Assembly: GCF_000013725.1 (NCBI RefSeq)
Contig: NC_007955.1
Location: 1,643,579 to 1,707,578 of the forward strand
Source of the DNA: Methanococcoides burtonii DSM 6242
GTDB lineage: Archaea > Halobacteriota > Methanosarcinia > Methanosarcinales > Methanosarcinaceae
Direction of reading: 5' to 3'
Length of the DNA stretch: 64,000 nt
Shown piece by piece: positions 44,303 through 52,980 of this stretch. A model generated the notes under the pieces. That model was not told where the DNA came from, searched no databases, and was given only the letters and a program-made list of their open reading frames with translations. How positions within the stretch are numbered: position 1 is the first letter of the stretch; every line of letters begins with the position of its first letter. The position numbers and the translations under genes were made by a program.

Positions 44303-45424
44303 ATGAATATGTTACTAACTCTTACGATCATTTTGTCGGCTATCCCTGTACTGGTCTATATGACATACATCTTAGCGGCCATTACTTCCAAACCAAAACA
44401 ATACCCACCACTTAAATCACTACCAAAAATAAGCATTGTAATCCCCGCTTACAACGAGGAAGAAGTTATAGAGGACCGTATCAATAATCTTGCAGAGATA
44501 TATCCCATCGATAAAATGGAAATAATCGTTTCAAACGATGGTTCAGTTGACAATACAGAAGAGATAGCAAGATCAGTCCTAAAAAAGCATTCAATTGAAG
44601 GAAAGGTCCTCACCCATGATAGGAGCGGAGTGAACAAAGCCATCAACCGTGGAATAAATGAAACTTCACAGGATTTGGTAATAATAACCGGATCGGATGG
44701 ACTTTTCGACAAAGACACAATCCCAAACCTTCTCGGAGTATTGTTAAGCTCAGATGACATCGGAGCAGTTTCTGGCGATTTGGTACCAGTAGCCAAAGGC
44801 GAATCCATATTTTCGAACTCCGAAGCAGCGTACCGATCCATCTATGGAAAGATATGCACATGGGAAAGCAATGTTCATTCAACATACTGCTTCAACGGAC
44901 CTGTTGTTGCATTTAAAAAAGAAGCATCTTCTTCATTAAACACAAGAAGAGGAGCAGACGATGCTAGTATGGCCCTTTCAGTTATAAAAAAAGGATACCG
45001 TTGCCAATATGTACCATCTGCAAAATTCTATGAATATGTGCCAGACAAGTTCCACGAACAAAGAAGGCAAAAAATACGCAGGGCAACAAGACTTCTGGAA
45101 GCTACATTCTTTAACAGAAATGTACTCTCAACAAATTGTGGACGTTTTCGAACAGTAGTATTCCCATTAAGATTAATGATGCTTTTTTTGGTCCCCACAC
45201 TAGTATTTTTATCGATCGTATTGTGGATGGCATACCTCTTTACAGTTAACCCAATTTACAGCATGGTAATTCTGCTTGCAATCGTTCTTTCAGTGGCATT
45301 TGGAAGTATTCGTACGAATATACTTTCATCTTTCCTCATCTATCAGGCATATCTATTCCTTGGATTGTTCAACATGTTAAGGGATGTACATGTATGGGAG
45401 CCTACTGAAAGAATAAAGATCTAA
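44303..45424 (+). CDS. Membrane-bound family 2 glycosyltransferase
   Basis: Processive-type GT2 of 373 residues. One N-terminal helix (residues about 4-26), then ISIVIPAYNEEEVIEDRI, VSNDGSVDNT, GSDGLFDKD and SGDLVPVAKGE, then REGADD-like RRGADDASM and a QKIRRATR acceptor-site stretch near residue 258. Two to three C-terminal helices follow (about 290-350). The architecture matches hyaluronan or cellulose synthase-like enzymes and lipid-linked sugar transferases. It lies upstream of the diacetamido-sugar genes and probably uses their product or starts the glycan. Confidence 0.87.
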   Translation: MNMLLTLTIILSAIPVLVYMTYILAAITSKPKQYPPLKSLPKISIVIPAYNEEEVIEDRINNLAEIYPIDKMEIIVSNDGSVDNTEEIARSVLKKHSIEGKVLTHDRSGVNKAINRGINETSQDLVIITGSDGLFDKDTIPNLLGVLLSSDDIGAVSGDLVPVAKGESIFSNSEAAYRSIYGKICTWESNVHSTYCFNGPVVAFKKEASSSLNTRRGADDASMALSVIKKGYRCQYVPSAKFYEYVPDKFHEQRRQKIRRATRLLEATFFNRNVLSTNCGRFRTVVFPLRLMMLFLVPTLVFLSIVLWMAYLFTVNPIYSMVILLAIVLSVAFGSIRTNILSSFLIYQAYLFLGLFNMLRDVHVWEPTERIKI

Positions 45425-45468
45425 AGCCAATAAATATAATACAATTGAACGATAGTTTATCTGTTAAT

Positions 45469-46092
45469 ATGAAAGAGTACAATGCCATAATTGGAAAGAA
45501 CCCAGTCATCCAGGATCTTGTAGAGATTGGGAAATATCCAGAAAAACTTCAGAAAACCATAATTGGGGACAATGCCACTATTCGATCACACTCTGTTATA
45601 TATTCCGGCAACAATATAGGAAATCAGTTTCAGACAGGGCATGGAATTCTTTTAAGAGAGAACAACAAGATAGGAAATGATGTCAGCATAGGGACACATT
45701 CAATAGTTGAAAGAGAGAACACGATCGGAAACAATGTTCGCATTCACTCCAACTGTTTTGTACCGGAATTCGTCATAATAGACGACGACGTATGGATAGG
45801 ACCATCAACTACCATACTCAATGTCCTTCACCCCCCATGCCCCCGTTTTGAAGATTGTGCTAAAAGTGTCCATATTAAAAAAGGAGCAAAGATCGGAGGT
45901 AACGTTACCATTGGCCCAAGAGTGAGCATTGGGGAAAGATCGTTCATCGGAATGGGGTCTGTGGTTACGAAAGATATCCCTGACAGAGTTCTTGCATATG
46001 GGAATCCTGCAAAGGTCATTTGCAGCATAGATGAGATGAATTGTGAAGCAGGGTACTTTAAAACACCTTATGAATGGCTCGGAAAGGAATGA
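45469..46092 (+). CDS. Hexapeptide-repeat N-acetyltransferase (WbpD/WlbB-like)
   Basis: Left-handed beta-helix acetyltransferase of about 207 residues. Hexapeptide repeats run from about residue 35 (IGDNATIRSHSVIYSG) to 185, with VWIGPSTTILN and an extended loop HPPCPRFEDC before KKGAKIGGNVTIGPRVSIGE. An in-frame TTG at 45445 is an alternative start, but ATG 45469 fits the family. With the following aminotransferase and dehydrogenase it forms the three-step route that turns a UDP-GlcNAc derivative into a 2,3-diacetamido sugar. Confidence 0.85.
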   Translation: MKEYNAIIGKNPVIQDLVEIGKYPEKLQKTIIGDNATIRSHSVIYSGNNIGNQFQTGHGILLRENNKIGNDVSIGTHSIVERENTIGNNVRIHSNCFVPEFVIIDDDVWIGPSTTILNVLHPPCPRFEDCAKSVHIKKGAKIGGNVTIGPRVSIGERSFIGMGSVVTKDIPDRVLAYGNPAKVICSIDEMNCEAGYFKTPYEWLGKE

Positions 46093-46128
46093 TAGTTTTA
46101 TTATTAAACCAAAAGTAGGTTGAAACAG

Positions 46129-47202
46129 ATGCATATAAATTTCAGCGAAATGTATGTCGATGACGACATCAAGAGAGCAGTTGAACAGGTACTGGACAGC
46201 GGCCGTTTCATCAAAGGAGAACAATTACGCCTTTTGGAACAGGAATTTGCCGATTTTTGTAATGCTAAAAACGCTGTTGGCGTTAGTTCAGGGACTTCAG
46301 CAATACTGCTTACAATGATGGCACTTGGAATTGGAAAGGGTGACGAGATAATCGTACCTTCCCATACATTCATTGCAAGTGCAAGTCCTGCTAAATTCTT
46401 AGGTGCAACACCTGTATATGTAGATATAGACCCTGACACATACACTGTTGATCCTAATAAAATCGAAGAAGCAATTACTGAGAACACTAAAGCGATCATA
46501 GCTGTCCACCTCTACGGACATCCTGCCGATATGAACAGCATAAACGATATTGCATCAAAGTATGGGATACCTGTTGTCGAGGATTCATGTCAGGCACATG
46601 CTGCCAAATACAAAGGAAAGAGGACAGGAGCGCTTGGAGATATTGCTGTTTTTAGCTTCTTCCCATCAAAGAACATGACCGTTGCCGGAGATGGCGGAAT
46701 AGCCGTTACGAACAATGAAGAACTTGCTGAAAAGATAGCCATGTTGAGGGATCATGGAAGGAACAACAAATATACCAGTGACCTCCTTGGCCTGAACCTT
46801 CGTCTCAGCGAGATCCCTGCAGCCATAGGAAGGCAACAACTCAGCCATCTGAGCGATTGGACAGATAAAAGAAGACAGGCTGCTGCCCGATACAACGAGC
46901 TTCTTCGAGGAGTGGTGGAAACGCCATTTGAAGCTCAATGGGCAACTCACGCATACCATTTATACGTTATCCAGACCGAGGCCCGTGACGACCTTGCCAA
47001 ATACCTCAATGACAACGGCATCAGCACAGGAATACACTACCCGGTCCCAGTTCACAGACAGCCATGTATGGAAGCAGGTAAAGTAACCCTGCCTGTTACA
47101 GACAAGGTAGTAGATAGGATACTTTCACTTCCAATGCACCCACAACTTACAGATGAACAGATTAAATTCGTTGCTGAAAAAATACAGGAGTGGATAAATT
47201 GA
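46129..47202 (+). CDS. DegT aminotransferase (WbpE/WlbC-like)
   Basis: PLP sugar aminotransferase of 357 residues, likely adding the 3-amino group. SSGTSAILLTMMALGIG, DIDPDTYTVD, EDSCQAHAAKY and the PLP Lys in FSFFPSKNMTVAGDGG near residue 183. LRLSEIPAAIGRQQL is a WbpE-type stretch. TTG 46120 is an alternative, but ATG 46129 with an AGGTTG site is preferred. The stop is embedded in the next gene's start. It sits between the acetyltransferase and the Gfo/Idh/MocA dehydrogenase. Confidence 0.87.
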   Translation: MHINFSEMYVDDDIKRAVEQVLDSGRFIKGEQLRLLEQEFADFCNAKNAVGVSSGTSAILLTMMALGIGKGDEIIVPSHTFIASASPAKFLGATPVYVDIDPDTYTVDPNKIEEAITENTKAIIAVHLYGHPADMNSINDIASKYGIPVVEDSCQAHAAKYKGKRTGALGDIAVFSFFPSKNMTVAGDGGIAVTNNEELAEKIAMLRDHGRNNKYTSDLLGLNLRLSEIPAAIGRQQLSHLSDWTDKRRQAAARYNELLRGVVETPFEAQWATHAYHLYVIQTEARDDLAKYLNDNGISTGIHYPVPVHRQPCMEAGKVTLPVTDKVVDRILSLPMHPQLTDEQIKFVAEKIQEWIN

Positions 47203-48206
47203 CAGGAATTGCAGTAATAGGAACCGGATATTGGGGGAAGAACCACGTCAGAACATACAGCGAACTTGTTGCGGAAGGTATCATTGACCATGTGAAGATC
47301 TGTGACATAAACGAAAAACGTGCACAGGAACTTGGCAAAGCGTTCAACATAGAATATCTTACTGACTATAAGGACATATTATCAGATCCGGATATCGATG
47401 CAGTAAGCATAGTCACACCTTCACCGACACACTTCCCGCTTGCAAAGGAATTCATGGAAGCCGGTAAAGATGTCCTTGTAGAAAAACCCATGACCATGGA
47501 CTACACTGAAGCAGAAAAGCTTACAGAAATAGCAAAATCTACAGGTCAAATATTAATGGTCGGTCATATTTTCAGACACCATCCTGCCGTTAAAGAACTG
47601 AAAAATCGTATAGATATAGGGGAATTCGGCAACATACGCATGATGTCGAGCAACCGCTTATCCTATGGTGCACCCAGAAAAGATATGGGCGTGGTCTATG
47701 CCCTTGGGATACATGAAGTAGATATGTTCTGCTATCTTCTGGATGTAGAATACCCTAAAAATGTTACCGCAACCACTCTGTGTAGCCTTCAGTCAGACAT
47801 TGAGGAGACTGCAATGATAACAATGGAACTGGGCGAGAACACTACTGCTTATGCTTTTGAAAGCTGGCTGATGCCAGCATACGGAAAACAAAGAGACCTT
47901 GTCGTAGTGGGTTCTGAAAAGGCGGCGAAGATAGATTATCTGAAACCACAGGAATTACATATATACGATATTCGTATTGAAGAAACAGATTTCGATGGGA
48001 AGACTGCATACAGTGTGGAAAACGAAGGAGATTACATAATTCCGATACCATATGCAGAACCATTAAAAGAAGAGCTCAAGAACTTTGTACATTGCATACA
48101 GACAAGAGAAAGACCACTCTCTGATGGATTTATAGGTCAACGCGCAGTGAAAATGGCAGAAGCGGTACTAGAATCAGCAAAGACCGGTCGCAAAGTTTCT
48201 TTCTGA
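47199..48206 (+). CDS. Gfo/Idh/MocA oxidoreductase (WbpB/WlbA-like)
   Basis: NAD-dependent sugar dehydrogenase of 335 residues that likely oxidises C3 of a UDP-GlcNAc derivative. The N-terminal Rossmann motif is AVIGTGYWGKNHVRTY. EKPMTMDYTEA near residue 95 has the catalytic EKP, and HIFRHHPAV follows. ALGIHEVDMFCYLL carries the His/Asp pair of the active site. The start is TTG 47199: GGAG sits eight bases upstream and TTGA overlaps the preceding TGA stop. A GTG at 47190 overlaps the SD itself. It ends at a convergent terminator shared with galU. Confidence 0.9.
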   Translation: MTGIAVIGTGYWGKNHVRTYSELVAEGIIDHVKICDINEKRAQELGKAFNIEYLTDYKDILSDPDIDAVSIVTPSPTHFPLAKEFMEAGKDVLVEKPMTMDYTEAEKLTEIAKSTGQILMVGHIFRHHPAVKELKNRIDIGEFGNIRMMSSNRLSYGAPRKDMGVVYALGIHEVDMFCYLLDVEYPKNVTATTLCSLQSDIEETAMITMELGENTTAYAFESWLMPAYGKQRDLVVVGSEKAAKIDYLKPQELHIYDIRIEETDFDGKTAYSVENEGDYIIPIPYAEPLKEELKNFVHCIQTRERPLSDGFIGQRAVKMAEAVLESAKTGRKVSF

Positions 48207-48220
48207 TATTTTGAAAAATC

Positions 48221-48241
48221 GATCGGGTTAGAATCCCGATC
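48221..48241. terminator. Bidirectional hairpin between convergent genes
   Basis: GATCGGG (48221-48227) pairs perfectly with CCCGATC (48235-48241) around a seven-base loop that contains the galU stop codon. T-rich sequence lies on both sides (ATTTTT after it on the plus strand; ATTTTTCAAAATATC on the minus strand), so it could end transcripts from both directions. Confidence 0.65.
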
Positions 48242-49100
48242 CTAATACATTTTTAATGTGTTCTCTTATACTGGGAGCCATCTCCTCATTCTTCAACGCA
48301 AAATCAACAATAGCCTTCACATAGCCCAGTTTATCCCCAGTATCATATCTTTGCCCTGCAAATCTATAAGCATAGACCTTCTGCTGCTCATTAAGAAGTC
48401 TGATGCCATCAGTGAGCTGAATCTCACCACCAACGCCTGTGGAAGTTTTGTTGATACAATCAAATATTTCCGGAGTGAAAACATACCTGCCGATAGCTCC
48501 GATGTTAGATGGCGCTTCTTCAACAGATGGTTTCTCAATGATATCTTCAAGGATACAAAGTGAATCATCAATTGGTTTGCCACTTATAATACCGTAACTG
48601 CTTACTTTTTCACGGGGAACTTCCTCAACAGCAATAGTTGAACATCGGTATTTCTGGAAAACCTCGATAAGCTGTTTCGTACACGGCACATCATTCACAA
48701 TAATATCATCACCGAGAAGCACAGCGAACGGATCACCACTTATGTGCTTCTTTGCAGTCATAATAGCATCACCCAAGCCACGCGGTTCCTTCTGTCTGAT
48801 GTAATGGATATCCACCATTGAAGAAATGTCCTCCACCATTTTAAGAAGGGAATCTTTATGATGCTCCTTCAGGTGCATCTGAAGCTCTGGGGATTCATCA
48901 AAGTAATCCTCAATAGCCCTTTTACTGCGTCCGGTCACAAAAATGATGTCATCGATCCCTGATGCGATCGCTTCCTCAACAACATAATGGATAACCGGTT
49001 TATCTATTATTGGAAGCATCTCTTTAGGCATCGATTTAGTTGCTGGTAAAAATCGAGTCCCAAGACCAGCCGCCGGGATTACTGCTTTTTTAACATCCAT
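48228..49100 (-). CDS. galU: UTP-glucose-1-phosphate uridylyltransferase
   Basis: Makes UDP-glucose. The 290-residue protein begins KKAVIPAAGLGTRFLPATKSMPKEMLPIIDKPV, which is diagnostic for GalU. VLLGDDII carries the metal ligand, and EKPSVEEAPSNIGAIGRYVF and GVGGEIQLTDGI follow. An AGGTG site lies five bases before the ATG. It is 11 bases downstream of manC, so the two are co-transcribed on the minus strand. Confidence 0.95.
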   Translation of the reverse strand: MDVKKAVIPAAGLGTRFLPATKSMPKEMLPIIDKPVIHYVVEEAIASGIDDIIFVTGRSKRAIEDYFDESPELQMHLKEHHKDSLLKMVEDISSMVDIHYIRQKEPRGLGDAIMTAKKHISGDPFAVLLGDDIIVNDVPCTKQLIEVFQKYRCSTIAVEEVPREKVSSYGIISGKPIDDSLCILEDIIEKPSVEEAPSNIGAIGRYVFTPEIFDCINKTSTGVGGEIQLTDGIRLLNEQQKVYAYRFAGQRYDTGDKLGYVKAIVDFALKNEEMAPSIREHIKNVLGSGF

Positions 49101-49111
49101 AGAAACACCTG

Positions 49112-50524
49112 TTAAATTCTATCCTCAACTGAAGAAGAGTCATTTACCCTCCCATATTCATCATCAAACCGAACAATATCATCTTCATCGACACTTTCTC
49201 CAAGCTGCACTTCAATTATCTCAAGAGGCAATTTTCCGGGATTTAAAAGACGATGCTTGTCCCCAGGCCTTATGAAAGTGCTCTCACCCTGTCTCAGATA
49301 GAAATGTTTCCCCTCGATCTGAACACATGCAATACCTTCCACAACCACCCAATGTTCACTCCTATGATGATGTAACTGATAACTGAGCTTTTTCTGTGGC
49401 ATAACAGTTATGTTCTTTATCTTATGCCTCTCAGTACTTTCAAGGATAGTATATGTACCCCACGGCCTGTAAACTGTCTGATGAAGGGAAATGCGCTCAT
49501 CGCCCTCAACACTTAACGAATTTACAACATCCTTTACTTTTTGGCTGCTTTTTCTTGGGCAAACGAGCAATGCATCGGGAGTGTCCACAACAACCATATC
49601 ATTAATATCTATCAGTGAAACAATTTTATCCGGCTTCGAGTAAACGAGGTTGCCATTTGAGCTAATAAAGTTACTATCACAATCATAAACAGCATTGGAA
49701 TGATCATCTTTATCAGATTCTCCATAGATAGCATCGAAATTACCAAGATCGCTCCATTTGTGCTCGAGTTTGACAACTGCGACCTTATTAGAACGCTCCA
49801 TGATCCCATAATCTATTGAAATTGATGGAAGAGAACTATATATACTAACAATATTTCGAATCACTCCCTCATCGCCACAAAAAGCATCAAACATGGAAGG
49901 TTCATATTTACGAACCTCTTCAAAAAATATATCAGTATCAAAAAGGAACATACCACTATTCCAGAGATAACCCTGCTTAACATACATTTTAGCAATCTCA
50001 CCATCAGGTTTCTCTTTGAATTCCAGTACCTCATTACCAAACCCAATGTCATTCCCGGGATGGATATACCCATAACCAGTATGGGGTGAAGATGGAACAA
50101 CTCCAAACGTAACAAGGTAGTCAGAAGCAAGATTTGATGCGTCAGCTATCGTTTCCATTGAATCGGCATCCAACACATGGTCAGAAGAAAATATCCCAAC
50201 TATGGACTTGCCAAATCGTTCATTTATCTCATGCATTCCAAAGAAAATGGCTGGCAAGGTATTCTTCCCCACGGGTTCAATCAGAACATTCTCTACAGGA
50301 AGATCGTAGCCAAGCTCTTTTATCTGACCCAACACAAAAAACTTCTGAGTCTCATTTGTCACAACAAATATATCGGAACACTCCGAAAGTTTCAGGCATC
50401 TTAAAAAAGTGTCCTGGAAAAGCGAGCTTTTACCTAATTTTAAAAACTGTTTTGGATAATATTCACGGCTCAACGGCCACAAGCGAGTTCCAGACCCGCC
50501 AGCAAGAATTATTGATTTTATGAT
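49112..50524 (-). CDS. manC: Mannose-1-phosphate guanylyltransferase / M6P isomerase; no canonical start
   Basis: Bifunctional enzyme making GDP-mannose. The reading frame is open from 50524 and encodes IIKSIILAGGSGTRLWPLSR, the essential nucleotide-binding loop. The only conventional start in frame is TTG at 50482, which falls inside this loop and would delete GGSGTR. ATC at 50524 (complement of 50522-50524) occupies the place where homologues have Met-Ile-Lys. GGAG lies 5-8 bases before it, so ATC or the following ATA must start translation, or the ATG has mutated. The middle has the guanylyltransferase core (KEKPDGEIAKMYV), and the C-terminus a mannose-6-phosphate isomerase cupin (QLHHHRSEHWVVVEG). 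Confidence 0.88.
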   Translation of the reverse strand: MIKSIILAGGSGTRLWPLSREYYPKQFLKLGKSSLFQDTFLRCLKLSECSDIFVVTNETQKFFVLGQIKELGYDLPVENVLIEPVGKNTLPAIFFGMHEINERFGKSIVGIFSSDHVLDADSMETIADASNLASDYLVTFGVVPSSPHTGYGYIHPGNDIGFGNEVLEFKEKPDGEIAKMYVKQGYLWNSGMFLFDTDIFFEEVRKYEPSMFDAFCGDEGVIRNIVSIYSSLPSISIDYGIMERSNKVAVVKLEHKWSDLGNFDAIYGESDKDDHSNAVYDCDSNFISSNGNLVYSKPDKIVSLIDINDMVVVDTPDALLVCPRKSSQKVKDVVNSLSVEGDERISLHQTVYRPWGTYTILESTERHKIKNITVMPQKKLSYQLHHHRSEHWVVVEGIACVQIEGKHFYLRQGESTFIRPGDKHRLLNPGKLPLEIIEVQLGESVDEDDIVRFDDEYGRVNDSSSVEDRI

Positions 50525-50656
50525 CTCAGCTCCATGAGTTGAACATTGTACCGATTATAAATATCAAACTACGGCAGTGTCCTTTTTTTACTAATAATTA
50601 ATAGGACCGCATACATAAGTTCTTTTTTGTGCTGTCTAGTAGTGCTCATTTTAATT

Positions 50657-51619
50657 TCAAGATTTATCACTTAACATATGGACTACAGCGCCCGACACAA
50701 GGATGCTCCAGTAACTGATCAACCTGTCAAGCAAAGCGACAGATGCTGCTACCGTAGGATCCACGCCAAGAATACCTAAAATGAAGACAATGGAAACCTC
50801 CACCGCACCAAGTCCTGCTGGTGTCAACGGAATTGCGGTCAATAGGGAAGAGGCCAGAACCACAAATATGATGGCTGCAAGACTTAATTCAATACCCAAT
50901 GAACGTGTGACAAATAAGAATCTGGCAGATTCAAATGTCCACGAAAATATAGTGAACACCGCTACCGACACCAGAGTTGCTGGATTTGAAAGAGAGGAAT
51001 AAAGTCCATCATGGAGATTACTGTAGTGAATCATGAACCTTTCGGGAATGATTCGTCCGATATGGTGCCTGAGAACGTAGAAGAAAACAAGACACAAAGC
51101 GATCACTCCAAGAAGAAGATAACCGATCTCAATCGATTGCATGATCTCTTCAGGCATCTTGTCCTTAAAAACGGTCAAACCGGTAATTGTCAGTAACAAC
51201 ATTAGTAACAAAATATCAAACAAACGCTCAACGACCAGAGTGCCTATTGAAACAGATATGGGAGTACCATTATACATTTTCAGCATGTGGCTTCGGTAAA
51301 CATCCCCTATTTTTGCAGGAACAATACTGTTTGCAAACCATGACAGAAACACCATTTCAGAAGATACACCAATACTAATTTTGATATTTAGTCCCCGCAG
51401 AAGGTTCTGCCAGCGCAAACCGCGTACAAGAAAAGAAGCATAGTGTACAATGATAGCCAAACAGAAGATACCTATGTTCGCATTTCTGGATACCTCAATT
51501 ACTCCTTCGATATCAACATATTTTAGCAGGAAAAAAAGTATGGAAAATGAGACGAGGAATGAGATGATGGTTTTTTTATTTAAGAACAAATCCCAATTTA
51601 ACAATCTCTTCTCGGTCAT
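50657..51619 (-). CDS. Flippase-like integral membrane protein (LPG synthase TM / UPF0104 type)
   Basis: Polytopic membrane protein of 320 residues with 7-8 hydrophobic helices. Family hallmarks are ASFLVRGLRWQNLL near residue 62, NSIVPAKIGDVYRSHML near residue 96, VERLFDI near residue 126 and the C-terminal TPAGLGAVEVSI near residue 268. The family includes C-terminal parts of archaeal AglD-like proteins and bacterial lysylphosphatidylglycerol synthase membrane domains. A lipid or glycolipid translocation role is likely but unproven. It is divergent from the polyprenyl-phosphate glycosyltransferase gene. Confidence 0.88.
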   Translation of the reverse strand: MTEKRLLNWDLFLNKKTIISFLVSFSILFFLLKYVDIEGVIEVSRNANIGIFCLAIIVHYASFLVRGLRWQNLLRGLNIKISIGVSSEMVFLSWFANSIVPAKIGDVYRSHMLKMYNGTPISVSIGTLVVERLFDILLLMLLLTITGLTVFKDKMPEEIMQSIEIGYLLLGVIALCLVFFYVLRHHIGRIIPERFMIHYSNLHDGLYSSLSNPATLVSVAVFTIFSWTFESARFLFVTRSLGIELSLAAIIFVVLASSLLTAIPLTPAGLGAVEVSIVFILGILGVDPTVAASVALLDRLISYWSILVSGAVVHMLSDKS

Positions 51620-51645
51620 TTCATCGCACCATTTCTATTGACTTC

Positions 51646-51660
51646 TAGGTATACTACCTA
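51646..51660. promoter_or_regulatory. Palindrome in divergent intergenic region
   Basis: TAGGTA-TAC-TACCTA is a perfect inverted repeat in the space between two divergently read membrane/glycosylation genes (50657-51619 minus and 51823-52902 plus). It is 26 bases from the minus-strand start codon. An operator for one or both promoters is possible; no direct evidence. Confidence 0.3.
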
Positions 51661-51750
51661 TTGCTGATATTAAATGGTTCTGATTTAGCAAAAGAGATTG
51701 AAGAATACGGAGTGAAAGTTGCCGAAAAGAAAGTTGGTTACAATAATTAA
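51661..51750 (+). other. 29-codon coding-like fragment
   Basis: TTG-initiated frame reading LLILNGSDLAKEIEEYGVKV and then a further AEKKVGYNN before TAA. Composition is charged and amphipathic and looks like real coding sequence, faintly like the N-terminus of FolD. It may be a remnant gene or chance. It lies in the 203-base divergent gap. Confidence 0.2.
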
Positions 51751-51822
51751 TGAATAATTGTTTAAGCGAATTAAAAATATTACCCGATATATTAATATAG
51801 CAGTTTCAGACATGTTTGCCTT

Positions 51823-52902
51823 GTGAAATTTTCAATAATTGTCCCATCATTCAATGAAAGGGAAAATATACCGGTCATAGTAGATAAACTTCAAAATGTT
51901 TTAAAAGACATTGACTATGAGATCATTGTTGTTGATGATAATTCCCCTGACAAAACCTGGGATCTTGTAGAACAAATGTCACATGAAGATAGCCGTGTAA
52001 AGGTAATAAGAAGGATTGGTAGAAACGGACTTTCATCTGCTGTGATTGAGGGATTCTTGGCAGCAACGGGAGAATATCTTGGAGTCATCGATGCCGATCT
52101 CCAACATGACCCTGTTTTATTGACCGAAATGCTCAACGAAATTGAAAATAATGATCTCGATATTGTGATCGCTTCCAGATATACCGAAACCAAGGATGTA
52201 GAGGGATGGAGCAGAACAAGATTATTCATCAGTGACGTTGCGACCAAATTAGCACAATTGGTTATCAAATATAAAGTGACTGATCCGATGAGTGGATATT
52301 TTGTCCTTAAGAAAAGTGTTGTTCAGGAAAACGTGGAAAAGTTCTATGGAAAGGGTTTCAAGATCTTACTGGATATAATGTCAGTAAAGAACGACCTCCG
52401 CATCAAAGAAATTCCCTATACTTTCACAAACCGTCTTCACGGAGAGAGCAAACTTGGAAATGATGTAATCTTCCAGTATGTAGAATTCCTTCTCGAAAGA
52501 CTGTTCGGGAAACATGTTGAAACCGAGTACATAAAATATATGATCGTAGGATCCTTTGGTGCCTTATTACATTTTTCGATCCTGACACTTTTCTATAAGA
52601 ACATTGGTTATACATATAGCATATCACTTGCCATAGCAATATTGGTCGCAATACTTTTTAACTACATATACAACAACATCTGGACGTTCAAAGATTACCG
52701 CCTCACCGATATTTCTCTTATTACCGGCTATCTAAAATACAATTTGCTTTGCTTTGTGGGCGCACTTGCAAACTACAGCGTAAGCATGTACTTGATCGAT
52801 CATATGAGTTGGATAATTGCATCCATGGTAGGAGCATTTGTTGGTGCCAATTGGAACTATTTAACAAACTCGATATACACATGGAAGACAAAACATCCAT
52901 GA
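51823..52902 (+). CDS. Polyprenyl-phosphate glycosyltransferase with GtrA domain (DPM1-like)
   Basis: Attaches a sugar (mannose or glucose) to dolichyl phosphate. The 359-residue protein joins a GT2 domain (SIIVPSFNERENIPVIV, VDDNSPDKTW, DADLQHDP, SRYTETKDVEGWSRTR; residues 1-230) to a GtrA-like membrane domain with four helices (about 235-352: YMIVGSFGALLHFSIL and others). The start is GTG 51823. Such fusions are common in methanogens, and the GtrA part is thought to help move the lipid-linked sugar. It precedes a methyltransferase gene and a GT39 gene on the same strand. Confidence 0.92.
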   Translation: MKFSIIVPSFNERENIPVIVDKLQNVLKDIDYEIIVVDDNSPDKTWDLVEQMSHEDSRVKVIRRIGRNGLSSAVIEGFLAATGEYLGVIDADLQHDPVLLTEMLNEIENNDLDIVIASRYTETKDVEGWSRTRLFISDVATKLAQLVIKYKVTDPMSGYFVLKKSVVQENVEKFYGKGFKILLDIMSVKNDLRIKEIPYTFTNRLHGESKLGNDVIFQYVEFLLERLFGKHVETEYIKYMIVGSFGALLHFSILTLFYKNIGYTYSISLAIAILVAILFNYIYNNIWTFKDYRLTDISLITGYLKYNLLCFVGALANYSVSMYLIDHMSWIIASMVGAFVGANWNYLTNSIYTWKTKHP

Positions 52903-52980
52903 ACTGCATGAAAAGGCATAACAGACATCTTAGAAATAACCAGTAACAATAGATGATCGAAAACCTTGGAGAGTATTCCT

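Noticed and set aside
49112-50482. manC starting at TTG 50482
   Set aside because: That start removes GGSGTR, which is needed for nucleotide binding. Coding sequence clearly continues upstream to 50524.
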